Source: Lentzea waywayandensis (GTDB taxonomy: Bacteria > Actinomycetota > Actinomycetes > Mycobacteriales > Pseudonocardiaceae). From it: a DNA stretch of 64,000 bases. Made by a program: the position numbers and the translations under genes. Under the pieces are notes generated by a model. The model searched no databases. It worked only from the letters and a program-made list of their open reading frames with translations, and had not been told where the DNA came from. Below, piece by piece: positions 23,598 through 32,147 of the stretch; positions within the stretch are counted from its first letter, which is position 1, and every line of letters begins with the position of its first letter. The stretch lies in NCBI RefSeq assembly GCF_900115955.1, contig NZ_FOYL01000010.1, positions 186,001 to 250,000 on the forward strand. The letters run 5' to 3'.

Positions 23598-24101
23598 CAC
23601 GTCGTCCGTGACGATCAGCGACTGCAACGCGGCGTGCGAGACGAAACCCTTGTCCCGCAACTCCATCAGCCACTCCACGAGTCCCTTGTAGTGGTTGTCG
23701 ACGTCGAGCAGCACGACGGGCTTGCCGTGCATGCCCAGCACGCCGGCCGTCCACACCTCGAAGAACTCCTCGGCGGTGCCGATGCCACCCGGCAGCGTCA
23801 GGAACGCGTCCGCCTTGTCGTCCATCATCTTCTTGCGCTCGCGCATGGTGTCGACGACGTGCAGCTCGGTCGACTCGCGGTCGGCGATCTCCCTGGTGGC
23901 GAGGCCCTTCGGGATCACGCCGTAGGTGTGCGAGCCGCCCGCGCGGGCCTCCCGCGCGACCGCGCCCATCATCGACGTCTGCCCGCCGCCCCAGACGAGG
24001 TGCCAGCCGCGTGCCGCGATCTGGCGCCCCACCTCGGCGGCGAGGTCGATGTAGCTCCGCGGGACGGTCGCGAGACTTCCGCAGTAGACAGCGACATACA
24101 T
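23568..24101 (-). CDS. LOG-family protein (cytokinin phosphoribohydrolase-like, Rv1205-like)
   Basis: 177 aa from ATG 24101. Rossmann-type fold with the signature LPGGIGTAEEFFEVW and the catalytic RExKxMMDDKADAF region (MRERKKMMDDKADAF). Family members cleave nucleoside 5'-monophosphates such as iPRMP to the free base and ribose-5-phosphate; M. tuberculosis Rv1205 makes cytokinins. The ATG overlaps the stop of a second, longer LOG gene, so both are co-expressed. Confidence 0.9.
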   Translation of the reverse strand: MYVAVYCGSLATVPRSYIDLAAEVGRQIAARGWHLVWGGGQTSMMGAVAREARAGGSHTYGVIPKGLATREIADRESTELHVVDTMRERKKMMDDKADAFLTLPGGIGTAEEFFEVWTAGVLGMHGKPVVLLDVDNHYKGLVEWLMELRDKGFVSHAALQSLIVTDDVSVALDACVV

Positions 24102-24880
24102 CAGTGTGCGTCCGCCCATGCCTTGTGCGCGTCCTTGACCACGTTCACCGCGTCGTCGATGTCGTCGGTGAGGTGCAGCAGCGCGAGGTCCTTCTCGCCG
24201 ACCTTGCCACCGGGGAGCACCGAGTTCTGGATCCAGTCGTAGAGGCCCTGCCAGTACTCGGTTCCGAACAGGACGACCGGGAACTTCGTGACCTTCTTCG
24301 TCTGCACCAGGGTCAGCGCCTCGAACAGTTCGTCGAGCGTGCCGAAACCACCCGGCAGGCAGATGAACGCCTGCGAGTACTTGATGAACATCGTCTTGCG
24401 CACGAAGAAGTAGCGGAAGTTCACGCCGAGGTCGACCCACGGGTTGAGGCCCTGCTCGAACGGAAGCTCGATGCCGAGCCCGATCGAGAAGCCACCGGCC
24501 TCCGAACAACCGCGGTTGACCGCCTCCATGGCACCGGGGCCACCACCGGTGATCGCCGCGAACCCGGCCTCGGCCAGTGCTTTGCCCAGGTCACGCCCGG
24601 TCTGGTACTCCGGGTGGTCACGGCCGGTGCGCGCGGATCCGAAGACCGTCACGGCGCTCGGCACCTCGGCCAGCGCGCCGAAACCCTCGACGAACTCCGC
24701 CTGGATCCGCAGCACCCGCCACGGGTCGGTGTGCACCCAGTCCGTCGGCCCGCGGGAGTCCAGCAGGCGCTGATCGGTGGTCGTGAGCTCGTCGTTGCGG
24801 TCACGTCGCAGCAGCACGGGACCGCGCCGCTTCTCTGCGGGGTGCTCGTCCACGGCACCGTTCTTTTCTTCCGTCATCAC
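24101..24880 (-). CDS. LOG-family protein, TIGR00730 long type
   Basis: 259 aa. An N-terminal extension of ~75 charged residues precedes a LOG core: VTVFGSARTGRDHP, ITGGGPGAMEAVNRG and LPGGFGTLDELFEALTL. The arginine and glutamates of the family active site are present (FVRKTMF, PGGFGTLDE). This long actinobacterial type usually lies near dapE, as here. It probably acts as a nucleotide 5'-monophosphate nucleosidase; cytokinin specificity is unproven. Confidence 0.9.
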   Translation of the reverse strand: MMTEEKNGAVDEHPAEKRRGPVLLRRDRNDELTTTDQRLLDSRGPTDWVHTDPWRVLRIQAEFVEGFGALAEVPSAVTVFGSARTGRDHPEYQTGRDLGKALAEAGFAAITGGGPGAMEAVNRGCSEAGGFSIGLGIELPFEQGLNPWVDLGVNFRYFFVRKTMFIKYSQAFICLPGGFGTLDELFEALTLVQTKKVTKFPVVLFGTEYWQGLYDWIQNSVLPGGKVGEKDLALLHLTDDIDDAVNVVKDAHKAWADAH

Positions 24881-24894
24881 TGAGATCTTAGTGA

Positions 24895-25971
24895 TCAGTC
24901 CAGCAAAAAACGCTTAAGCACGTCGAAACACCCGGTGATCTGCTGGACCGGCACGTTCTCCTCCTGGGTGTGCGCGAGCGTCGGATCGCCCGGCCCGAAG
25001 TTGACCGCGGGCATGCCCAGCGCCGCGAACCGCGCCACGTCCGTCCATCCCAGCTTGGCGACCGGCGTGCCACCGGCGGCCTGGATGAGCTCCTGAGCGG
25101 CGGGGGCGTTGAGGCCCGGCAGCGCGCCGGCGGCCTGGTCCGTGACGGTGACGTCGAAGCCCTCGAAGACCTCGCGCAGGTGCTGTTCGGCCTGCTCCAC
25201 CGTGCGGTCGGGCGCGAACCGGTGGTTGACCGTGAGCACGGCCTCGTCCGGCACGACGTTGCCCGCGACGCCGCCGCTGATCCTCACGGCCTGCAGGCCC
25301 TCGTGGTAGTGGCAGCCGTCGATCTCGGGACGGCGCGGCTCGTAGGCCTCCAGCCTGCGCAGCGCCTCGCCCAGGCCGTGGATGGCGTTGCGGCCCATCC
25401 ACGCCCTGGCGGTGTGGGCGCGCTTGCCGGTGGTCCTGATCTCGATGCGCATCGTGCCCTGGCAGCCGGCCTCGACCGTGCCGTTGGACGGCTCGCACAC
25501 GATCGCGAGGTCGCCCATCAGCCAGTCCTGGAGTTCGCGCTGGATCCTGGTGAGCCCGTTGCGCTCGGCCTCGATCTCCTCGCAGTCGTAGAAGACGAAC
25601 GTGAGGTCGTGGCGGGCGTTCTCGCTCAGGGCCGCGATCGCGAGCATGACCGCGTCGCCGCCCTTCATGTCGACGGTGCCGCAGCCGTGCAGGATCTCGC
25701 CCTCGCGGCGGCTCGGGAAGTTCTGGTTGATCGGCACGGTGTCCAGGTGCCCGGCGAGCACCACCCGGCGTTGTTTACCGGCGTTCGTGCGGGCCAGCAC
25801 CGAGTTCCCTGATCGGGTGATCTCCAGGTGGGGCGCGTGGAGTCGCAGCGACCGCTCCACGAGGTCCGCGATCTCCGCCTCCTCCCCGGACACGCTGCGC
25901 ACATCCACCAGCGAGGTCGTCAGGTCGATCGGGTCGGCGAACAGATCAAGGGTGTCGGACACGCGGCTCAC
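24895..25971 (-). CDS. dapE: Succinyl-diaminopimelate desuccinylase
   Basis: A 358-aa M20 zinc peptidase. It hydrolyses N-succinyl-LL-diaminopimelate in the lysine and peptidoglycan pathway. Metal motifs are LAGHLDTVPINQN and CGTVDMKGGDAVML, and the catalytic glutamates lie in FYDCEEIEAERNG. A dimerisation domain follows (TTGKRAHTARAWMGRNAIHG). dapD lies 0.5 kb away on the other strand and dapC 2.5 kb away, so three consecutive succinylase-branch enzymes cluster here. Confidence 0.95.
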   Translation of the reverse strand: MSRVSDTLDLFADPIDLTTSLVDVRSVSGEEAEIADLVERSLRLHAPHLEITRSGNSVLARTNAGKQRRVVLAGHLDTVPINQNFPSRREGEILHGCGTVDMKGGDAVMLAIAALSENARHDLTFVFYDCEEIEAERNGLTRIQRELQDWLMGDLAIVCEPSNGTVEAGCQGTMRIEIRTTGKRAHTARAWMGRNAIHGLGEALRRLEAYEPRRPEIDGCHYHEGLQAVRISGGVAGNVVPDEAVLTVNHRFAPDRTVEQAEQHLREVFEGFDVTVTDQAAGALPGLNAPAAQELIQAAGGTPVAKLGWTDVARFAALGMPAVNFGPGDPTLAHTQEENVPVQQITGCFDVLKRFLLD

Positions 25972-26022
25972 CCTACCCAGGCGGCTTGGGCACTAGGCCG
26001 TTCAGCCGATACCGTGCCGTGC

Positions 26023-26436
26023 GTGATCAAGCGAACACTCCTGGTCATCTCCCTGCTGCTGCCGGCGACCGGCTGCGGCGAGGCTCCTGCCGCGTGCGAC
26101 CGGCAGTGCGGCGAGATCCGGGCGCTGTTCACCGCCCCGTGCGGCTCACAGCACAGCTTCACCCCCGCGGACTGCGCCGCGTGGGTCGACGAGGTCAGCA
26201 CCATGACCCGGCGGCTGGACGGCTCCCTGCAGGGCAAGTCCGTCCAGCAGGACGTCAGCGAGGTGCTGCCACGCCTGATGACCGCGGTCGGCGACTTCGA
26301 GGCGCACCGGTGCGGTGAGGTGCGCGTCGACAACGTGTCCAGCACCGACGCACGGCAGTCGAAGTGCAACGAGGCCCTCATCGCGACTCGGGGCGACCTG
26401 GGCTCGCTGTACTTCTCGGCGGAAGTGCCCGACTGA
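26023..26436 (+). CDS. Small putative lipoprotein
   Basis: 137 aa from GTG 26023. The lipoprotein signal is residues 1-18 (IKRTLLVISLLLPATGC), giving Cys18. The mature part has six further cysteines (CDRQCGE, APCGS, ADCAAW, HRCGE, SKCNE), probably disulfide-bonded outside the cell. No known domain was recognised. It lies between divergent dapE and dapD and may have its own promoter. The frame is open further upstream but that part overlaps dapE. Confidence 0.75.
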   Translation: MIKRTLLVISLLLPATGCGEAPAACDRQCGEIRALFTAPCGSQHSFTPADCAAWVDEVSTMTRRLDGSLQGKSVQQDVSEVLPRLMTAVGDFEAHRCGEVRVDNVSSTDARQSKCNEALIATRGDLGSLYFSAEVPD

Positions 26437-26498
26437 CCAGCCGGGCTCGGCCGCACGAGCTGCGGCGGAGTGTGCGCACCGGACTAAGCTCGGTAGCC

Positions 26499-27455
26499 GT
26501 GAGCACCGCATACGGCATCGGCTTGGCCACTGTGACCCCGGACGGCACCGTCCTCGACACCTGGTACCCCTCCCCTGCCCTCGGCGGCACGGCGGACCTG
26601 GGCACCGTCCGCGTGTCGTCCGCCGAGATCGCGGAAGCGCTCGGCGAAGCCGCCGCGAAGCTGCTCGGCGAGGACCTGGAGCGCGGTATCGAGGTCGTCG
26701 GCGTCAAGGTCGTCATCGACCTGGACGCCGCCCCGGAGAACACCTACGACATCTGGCTGCGCCTGCACCTGCTCAGCCACCGCCTGATCAAGCCGCACGG
26801 CGCGAACCTCGACGGCATGTTCGGCCTGCTGACGAACGTCGTGTGGACGAACCACGGCCCGTGCGCGGTCGACGGCTTCGAGCAGACCCGCACCCGCCTG
26901 CGCCTGCGCGGCCCCGTGACGGTCTTCAGCGTCGACAAGTTCCCGCGCATGGTCGACTACGTCGTCCCGTCCGGTGTCCGCATCGGCGACGCGGACCGGG
27001 TCCGCCTCGGCGCCCACCTCGCGGCCGGCACCACGGTCATGCACGAGGGCTTCGTCAACTTCAACGCCGGCACGCTCGGCAGCTCGATGGTCGAGGGCCG
27101 CATCTCCGGCGGCGTCGTGGTCGGCGACGGCTCGGACGTCGGCGGCGGCGCGTCGATCATGGGCACCCTGTCCGGCGGCGGCAAGCAGGTCATCAGCATC
27201 GGCGAGCGCTGCCTGCTGGGTGCGAACGCCGGCCTGGGCATCTCGCTCGGCGACGACTGCGTGATCGAGGCCGGCCTCTACATCACCGCGGGCACGAAGG
27301 TGACGGCGCCGGACGGCGAGGTCGTCAAGGCGGTCACTTTGAGCGGACAATCGAACTTGCTGTTCATCCGGGACTCGGTGACCGGCACGGTGAAGGTGAA
27401 GCCCCGGAAGGGCACCGGAGTCGAGCTCAACGCCGCGTTGCACGCGAACGACTGA
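26499..27455 (+). CDS. dapD: 2,3,4,5-tetrahydropyridine-2,6-dicarboxylate N-succinyltransferase
   Basis: 318 aa, the actinobacterial DapD length. It succinylates tetrahydrodipicolinate. A left-handed beta-helix of hexapeptide repeats occupies the middle and C-terminal half (VRLGAHLAAGTTVMHEGFVN, GRISGGVVVGDGSDVGGG, ERCLLGANAGLGISLGDDCV). GTG 26499 has TAAGCT (26485-26490) 8 nt upstream and no SD, so it is probably leaderless. A strong hairpin terminator follows the gene. Confidence 0.95.
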   Translation: MSTAYGIGLATVTPDGTVLDTWYPSPALGGTADLGTVRVSSAEIAEALGEAAAKLLGEDLERGIEVVGVKVVIDLDAAPENTYDIWLRLHLLSHRLIKPHGANLDGMFGLLTNVVWTNHGPCAVDGFEQTRTRLRLRGPVTVFSVDKFPRMVDYVVPSGVRIGDADRVRLGAHLAAGTTVMHEGFVNFNAGTLGSSMVEGRISGGVVVGDGSDVGGGASIMGTLSGGGKQVISIGERCLLGANAGLGISLGDDCVIEAGLYITAGTKVTAPDGEVVKAVTLSGQSNLLFIRDSVTGTVKVKPRKGTGVELNAALHAND

Positions 27456-27478
27456 GGGAACGCGAAACTCGGTGTCTG

Positions 27479-27508
27479 GGGCCCGGTCTGCGAAGGCAGA
27501 CTGGGCCC
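27479..27508 (+). terminator. Hairpin terminator after dapD
   Basis: A 13-bp stem (27479-27491 with 27496-27508, one G-U pair) around the tetraloop GAAG, followed by TTGCC. It lies 24 bp past the dapD stop and 22 bp before the next gene, so it separates the two transcription units. Confidence 0.75.
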
Positions 27509-27530
27509 TTGCCAACTCTAGGAGGTGCAC

Positions 27531-28436
27531 GTGCTGAAACAGCGACTTGAGTTGAACGCTCGCGCCGCGATCGAGCGTGCCCTGGAGGGGGCGCAGTCCG
27601 AGGACTCCTTCGTGGAGTTCAAGACGCAGTGGCCGATCGACCACGGCAAGGCCGCGCGCCAGATCGCCGCGCTGTGCAACGCCGCACGCGGGTCGGAGGC
27701 CATGTGGATCGTCGGCGTCGACGAGAAGGGCCGGTACGTCAAAGGCGCGCTGGCCGAGGAGCTGTCGAGCTGGTGGCCTCGGGTCGAGAGCCACTTCGAC
27801 GGCGTGGCACCGGGTCTGACCACCGTCGCGTTCGACTGGGCGCGAGGCCGCACGGTCGTCGTGCTGAGCCTGCAGACCGACAACGCGCCGTACGTGTTCG
27901 TCACGAAGAAAGAGCCCTACAGCAGGGAAATCCCGTGGCGCTCAGGTGAACGCACCAGGTCCGCGCGCCGCAGCGAGGTGCTGGAACTGCTGGTGCCCAA
28001 GCTGGACATGCCCGGCTGGGAGTTCGTCAGCGCCCGCGCGACGCTGAGCCAGCACTCGCCGACGCTGCGGTTCGAGGGCGACCTCTACCTGGAGACGAAC
28101 CAGCCGTTGTCGTTGCCGCACCACAGATGCCACTCGTACGCGACGTACGGGCTCGACAGCGAGACGGTCGACCTGGCGTTCAGCTTCCGCACCAACACGC
28201 GGGACGTGCGGGCGGTCGAACGCGTCGTGCGGGTCGCGGAACCGGCGGTGCTCCACGTCAGCGCGGACGCCGACGTGGAACTGGACTCGTTCTCCGACCT
28301 CTGGGACCTGCACTGGCACCTCGTGCTGGGCCTCGGCCTGAGCGGCGAGGAGATCAGCACCAGCGTGCGTCTGACCACGGACGCGGTGCCGCCCAACCAG
28401 TTCACCCGCAGGGTCTGGTCGGCTCTCAAGCCTTGA
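27531..28436 (+). CDS. Schlafen/AlbA_2-domain ATP-binding protein
   Basis: 301 aa from GTG 27531, with AGGAGG ending 5 nt upstream. The N-terminal ~130 residues form the AlbA_2 (Schlafen-like) domain: EDSFVEFKTQWPIDHG, IAALCNAARG and MWIVGVDEKGRYVKG. The remaining ~160 residues are beta-rich and not assigned. AlbA_2 proteins in bacteria are linked to nucleic-acid binding and sometimes to phage defence, but no defence partner is next to it. The 3' end overlaps dapC by 11 bp. Confidence 0.8.
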   Translation: MLKQRLELNARAAIERALEGAQSEDSFVEFKTQWPIDHGKAARQIAALCNAARGSEAMWIVGVDEKGRYVKGALAEELSSWWPRVESHFDGVAPGLTTVAFDWARGRTVVVLSLQTDNAPYVFVTKKEPYSREIPWRSGERTRSARRSEVLELLVPKLDMPGWEFVSARATLSQHSPTLRFEGDLYLETNQPLSLPHHRCHSYATYGLDSETVDLAFSFRTNTRDVRAVERVVRVAEPAVLHVSADADVELDSFSDLWDLHWHLVLGLGLSGEEISTSVRLTTDAVPPNQFTRRVWSALKP

Positions 28437-29523
28437 GGCGTTCCGCAGCCGCGGCGACCCGCTCGTCGGTGGCCGTGAGCGCGATCCGCACGTGCTTCTC
28501 GCCGGCCGGTCCGTAGAACGTGCCGGGGGCCGCCAGGATGCCGCGGTCGGCCAGCCAGGAGATCGTCTCCCAGGCGTCCTCACCGCGCGACGACCACAGG
28601 TAGAGCCCGGCCTCGGAGTGCGACACGGTGAACCCGGCCGCCTCCAGCGCGGGCTTGAGCACCTCACGCCGGGCCAGGTACCGGGACCGCTGCTCGGCCA
28701 CGTGCGCGTCGTCTTCGAGAGCGACCCGCATGGCCTCCTGCACCGGCCGCGGCACGATCATGCCGGCGTGCTTGCGCAGTTCCAGCAGACCCGCGATCAG
28801 CTCCGGGTCGCCGGTGACGAACCCGGCCCGGTAGCCCGCGAGCGACGAGGACTTCGACAGCGAGTGCACGGCGAGCACCCCGTCGAAGGAGTCCACAACG
28901 GACGGATGCAGCACCGACACCGGCGAGGAGTCCCACGGCAGCGCGAGGTAGCACTCGTCCGACGCCACGATCGCACCGACCGCGCGAGCCGCGGCGACGG
29001 CGTCACGCAGCTGCTCGGCCGACAGCACGCGGCCGGTCGGGTTCGACGGCGAGTTCAGCCACACCAGCTTCGTGCCGGCGGGCGGCAGTTCCCCGTCGGC
29101 CAGGCGCACGACCTCGGCCCCCGCCATCAGCGCGCCCACCTCGTAGGTGGGGTACGCGACGGCGGGCACCGCGACGACGTCACCCGGCCCGACGCCGAGC
29201 AGGGTGGGCAGCCACGCCACGAGCTCCTTGGAGCCGATCGTGGGCAGCACCGCCGCCTCGGAGAGCCCGACGATCCCGTACCGGCGCTCCACCGCGGCGA
29301 CGAAGGCCGCGCGCAGCTCAGGGGTGCCGTGGGTGGTCGGGTAGCCGGGGATGTCGGCGACCGACGACAACGCGGACTGGATCACCGCGGGAACCGGGTC
29401 GACAGGGGTGCCGACCGACAGGTCGACCACGCCGCCGGGGTGCTTGCGCGCCTTGGCGGCGTGGTCTGCCAACAGGTCCCACGGGAAGTCCGGCAGCGCC
29501 GGGCCCCTGCGGTTGATGATCAA
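28426..29523 (-). CDS. dapC: Succinyldiaminopimelate aminotransferase (DapC)
   Basis: A 365-aa class I/II PLP aminotransferase. Motifs are the N-terminal PDFPWDLLADHAAKARKHP, substrate loop VGTPVDPVP, LNSPSNPTGRVL, and the Schiff-base lysine in VHSLSKSSSLAGYRAG. The start is not ATG or GTG: TTG 29523 overlaps the fdxA stop (TTGA), the best available initiator and a sign of coupling. fdxA-dapC is a conserved actinobacterial pair (Rv1177-Rv1178). It converts N-succinyl-2-amino-6-ketopimelate. Confidence 0.9.
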   Translation of the reverse strand: MIINRRGPALPDFPWDLLADHAAKARKHPGGVVDLSVGTPVDPVPAVIQSALSSVADIPGYPTTHGTPELRAAFVAAVERRYGIVGLSEAAVLPTIGSKELVAWLPTLLGVGPGDVVAVPAVAYPTYEVGALMAGAEVVRLADGELPPAGTKLVWLNSPSNPTGRVLSAEQLRDAVAAARAVGAIVASDECYLALPWDSSPVSVLHPSVVDSFDGVLAVHSLSKSSSLAGYRAGFVTGDPELIAGLLELRKHAGMIVPRPVQEAMRVALEDDAHVAEQRSRYLARREVLKPALEAAGFTVSHSEAGLYLWSSRGEDAWETISWLADRGILAAPGTFYGPAGEKHVRIALTATDERVAAAAERLKA

Positions 29524-29846
29524 TGCCCCTCGGCCTGCGGCGCGAGGACCTTCACGAACTCCGGGTCGGCGCTGACCTTGCCGACCTTCGACGCGCCACC
29601 GGGCGAGCCGAGCTCGTTGAAGAAGTCGACGTTCGCCTTGGTGTAGTCCTTCCACTCATCGGGGACGTCGTCCTCGTAGTAGATGGCTTCCACCGGGCAC
29701 ACGGGTTCGCACGCGCCACAGTCCACACACTCGTCGGGGTGGATGTAGAGCATCCGGTCGCCTTCGTAGATGCAGTCGACAGGGCACTCTTCGATGCAGG
29801 CCTTGTCGAGCAGGTCCACGCACGGCTGGGCGATCACATAAGTCAC
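29520..29846 (-). CDS. fdxA: 7Fe ferredoxin (FdxA/FdxC type)
   Basis: 108 aa from GTG 29846. [3Fe-4S]/[4Fe-4S] ferredoxin. The N-terminal cluster motif (AQPCVD, ACIEECPVDCIYEG) is followed by HPDECVDCGACEPVCPVEAI and a C-terminal extension, PDEWKDYTKANVDFFNELGS, as in mycobacterial FdxC. An in-frame GTG/ATG 18 bp upstream gives a longer form, but homologs begin at VTYVIAQPC. It serves as a low-potential electron carrier and is co-transcribed with dapC. Confidence 0.95.
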   Translation of the reverse strand: MTYVIAQPCVDLLDKACIEECPVDCIYEGDRMLYIHPDECVDCGACEPVCPVEAIYYEDDVPDEWKDYTKANVDFFNELGSPGGASKVGKVSADPEFVKVLAPQAEGH

Positions 29847-29998
29847 TGCGCTCTCCAACTTCATCGGTCACACCGCGCAAGCCGGAGAGTACGCGGCACG
29901 TTCGAGTATCACCCGGTCAGGCTTGCCTTAGCTGTGCGGTGTGCCACGTCACAACTCCTGACCGGAAACTCCCTCGCCAACATAGTCAGGATGGACGT

Positions 29999-30721
29999 GT
30001 GCACACCGTGGATCACCTGGAATCACTCTGCGCGCGAGCATGGCCCGTCCTGGCAGAAGTTCCGCTTGGAGACTGGTTGATGCGCGCTGCCGACGGCTTC
30101 ACCGGCCGCGCCAACAGCGCGCTGACCTGCGGTGATCCCGGCATGCCGATTCCGGACGCGTTGAGGGCCGTTCAAGGGTTCGCCCGCGAGCACGGCATCA
30201 AACCCACGGCCCACGTGATCAAGGGCTCACCGCCGGAACCCGAGATCGGCGCGGCGGGCTGGATCGTCGATCTGGATCACCCCGGCGGGGCCGAGTCGCT
30301 GGTGATGACCGGTCCGCTGGAGAAGTTCGCCGACGGCGTCGCCGAGAGTCGCGATCTTCCCGGATGGTGGGAGCTCACGGCCGGATCCGAGGTCTCCGCC
30401 GCCCAGCGGCACGTCCTCGGCAGCGGCGGGAACGTCTGCTTCGCCTCGATCACCGAGGACGGGGTCGTGATCGCGGCTGTGCGGGGCGCCGTCGTCGAGG
30501 ACCTGCTCCACGTCGCCCGGCTGGCCGTGCGGCCGTCACACCGCCGCCAGGGCCTCGCACGGCGGCTCATGGGTGAGCTGGCGGGCTGGGGACTCGCCCA
30601 GGGCGCCACGACGTGCGTGCTCCAGGTCGCCGAGCACAACGAGCCGGCGATCCGGCTGTACGAGGAACTCGGCTGCACCGAGCACCACCGCTACCGCTAC
30701 TGGATCCCGGCGGTCTCGTAG
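29999..30721 (+). CDS. GNAT-family N-acetyltransferase
   Basis: 240 aa from GTG 29999 (20 extra in-frame codons exist upstream). The N-terminal half resembles the substrate-side domain of two-GNAT actinobacterial proteins (WLMRAADGFTGRANSAL). The C-terminal half is a standard GNAT with acetyl-CoA motif VRPSHRRQGLARRLM and AIRLYEELGCTEHHRYRYW. The substrate is unknown. It is divergent from fdxA. The 3' end overlaps the next convergent gene by 25 bp. Confidence 0.85.
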   Translation: MHTVDHLESLCARAWPVLAEVPLGDWLMRAADGFTGRANSALTCGDPGMPIPDALRAVQGFAREHGIKPTAHVIKGSPPEPEIGAAGWIVDLDHPGGAESLVMTGPLEKFADGVAESRDLPGWWELTAGSEVSAAQRHVLGSGGNVCFASITEDGVVIAAVRGAVVEDLLHVARLAVRPSHRRQGLARRLMGELAGWGLAQGATTCVLQVAEHNEPAIRLYEELGCTEHHRYRYWIPAVS

Positions 30722-31176
30722 AGGCCCGGCCGGTTGGCCGCGTTGCGCGCCATCACGGCCCCCACGGCCACCGCGCCCGTCAGCGCACCGCCCGCGAGCA
30801 ACAACAGCCCGCGCCAGTCCTGCAACAGCAGGACGGGGCTGCCCGCGGCGTACCCGGGCTCGAAGTAGCCGAACACCATCAGCGTCCCGAACCACACGAT
30901 CAGCGGCAGTGCGGCGGTGAAGACCCGTTCGGACAGCGAGGCCGCCCACGACACCAGCAACGGCGTCGTGACGGCGGCCACCACGATGGTGATCGGGAAC
31001 GGCCAGTCCCCCAGCCTCGGCAGCAGCGTGCCGTCGAAGCGCAGGGGCAGGAACATCGTTTCCAGCACGGCGAGTGCCGCTGCCTCGACGCACAGAAGCA
31101 GCAAAAAGACGACTCGCCAGCCAGTGCGGTGACCACCAACCGTCGCCGCGTTGTTCTGGTGGTCAGACGGGTGCAT
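30697..31176 (-). CDS. Four-TM conserved membrane protein (Rv1171-like)
   Basis: 159 aa with four hydrophobic segments (WRVVFLLLLCVEAAALAVL, PITIVVAAVTTPLLVSWAA, FTAALPLIVWFGTLMVFGY, GLLLLAGGALTGAVAVGAVM). There is no catalytic motif. It lies just downstream of mshB on the same strand, as the membrane protein Rv1171 does in M. tuberculosis. A link to mycothiol metabolism is only positional. Confidence 0.8.
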   Translation of the reverse strand: MHPSDHQNNAATVGGHRTGWRVVFLLLLCVEAAALAVLETMFLPLRFDGTLLPRLGDWPFPITIVVAAVTTPLLVSWAASLSERVFTAALPLIVWFGTLMVFGYFEPGYAAGSPVLLLQDWRGLLLLAGGALTGAVAVGAVMARNAANRPGLYETAGIQ

Positions 31177-31182
31177 CGTGGT

Positions 31183-31229
31183 CCCACCCCCGCGTCCTCA
31201 TATCGGGCATATGGGGGCGCGGGGGTGGG
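31183..31229. repeat. Long hairpin-forming palindrome between mshB and the membrane gene
   Basis: A 12-bp perfect outer stem (31183-31194 with 31218-31229) continues through two G-U and two G-C pairs into CATAT/ATATG (31199-31203 with 31209-31213). This gives a 21-bp near-perfect stem with a 5-nt loop. It lies 6 bp before the start of the Rv1171-like gene and after mshB. It may attenuate read-through between the two genes or be an operator with the core CATAT-N5-ATATG. Confidence 0.65.
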
Positions 31230-31286
31230 GCCACGAGGTGCCCTGCTGAGCGCCAGAACAACCCGGTGGCGATTGTGGTCACCGCA

Positions 31287-32123
31287 CTATCGGTCACCCA
31301 GTCCTCCGAAAAGATCCGCGGCCGCACCCTCCGGTGAGCCCTTCGCGAGCACGTAGTACTCGGCACCGACCAGCGGCTGCGCGATGTCGTTCGACAACGC
31401 GTACCCGCTGTCCCACACACTGACCTGCGTCGAGTGTGCACGCAACGCGCGGCGCTTGGCCGTCAGGTGCTCCGACACGTCGACAACCGTTGTGATCTCT
31501 TCATCCGGCGTCACCGGGAGCTCGCCGGGCTCGGGCAGCCGGAACGCCTCGGGGACGTTCTCCAGCGCGGCCACACCGGCCTTCGTGGCGTCGCGGGACG
31601 TCACCGCGTAGAAGAGCCGCTCGACGTCGGAGACCTGGGCGCACGCGGCGACCGTGATCTCGTGCGCGCGGATGTGGTCGGGGTGGCCGTAGCCGCCGAA
31701 CGCGTCGTAGCTCACGACGACCTGAGGCTTGACCTCGCGCAGGATCTCGACCAGTTGGGCGGTCTGGTCTTCGAGCGCCCCCTGGACGAACGCGCGCGCC
31801 TTCGCGTTGGACGGCACGTCGACCATGCCGGAGTCGCGCCAGCGGCCGATGCCGCCGAGGAACCTGTGGTCCGTCACGCCGAGGGCGGCGCAGGCCGATC
31901 TCAGCTCGCCCACGCGGTACCCGCCCAGCTGGTCTGCGGCGTCGGCGGCCAGATGCGCCAGCGCGGGCGGGATGATCTCGCCCTCTTCTCCCAGCGTGCA
32001 GGTGACGACCGTGACGTGCGCGCCGGCAGAGGAGTAGCGCGCGATGGTGCCGCCGGTCCAGAGACTCTCGTCGTCCGGGTGGGCGTGCACGAAGAGCAAC
32101 CGTGGTGGGGCAGTCAGCGTCAC
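31287..32123 (-). CDS. mshB: N-acetyl-GlcN-inositol deacetylase (mycothiol biosynthesis)
   Basis: A 278-aa zinc deacetylase of the PIG-L/MshB family. Zinc motif HAHPDDES (His15, Asp18) and the third ligand in GYGHPDHIRAHE are present. It deacetylates GlcNAc-Ins to GlcN-Ins, the second enzymatic stage of mycothiol synthesis. Length and motifs match mycobacterial MshB; the homologous Mca amidase is longer at the C-terminus. Position beside the Rv1171-like gene and lpqW fits the conserved order. Confidence 0.94.
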   Translation of the reverse strand: MTLTAPPRLLFVHAHPDDESLWTGGTIARYSSAGAHVTVVTCTLGEEGEIIPPALAHLAADAADQLGGYRVGELRSACAALGVTDHRFLGGIGRWRDSGMVDVPSNAKARAFVQGALEDQTAQLVEILREVKPQVVVSYDAFGGYGHPDHIRAHEITVAACAQVSDVERLFYAVTSRDATKAGVAALENVPEAFRLPEPGELPVTPDEEITTVVDVSEHLTAKRRALRAHSTQVSVWDSGYALSNDIAQPLVGAEYYVLAKGSPEGAAADLFGGLGDR

Positions 32124-32147
32124 CGGAAAAGAGTAAAGCGGTGTTTA

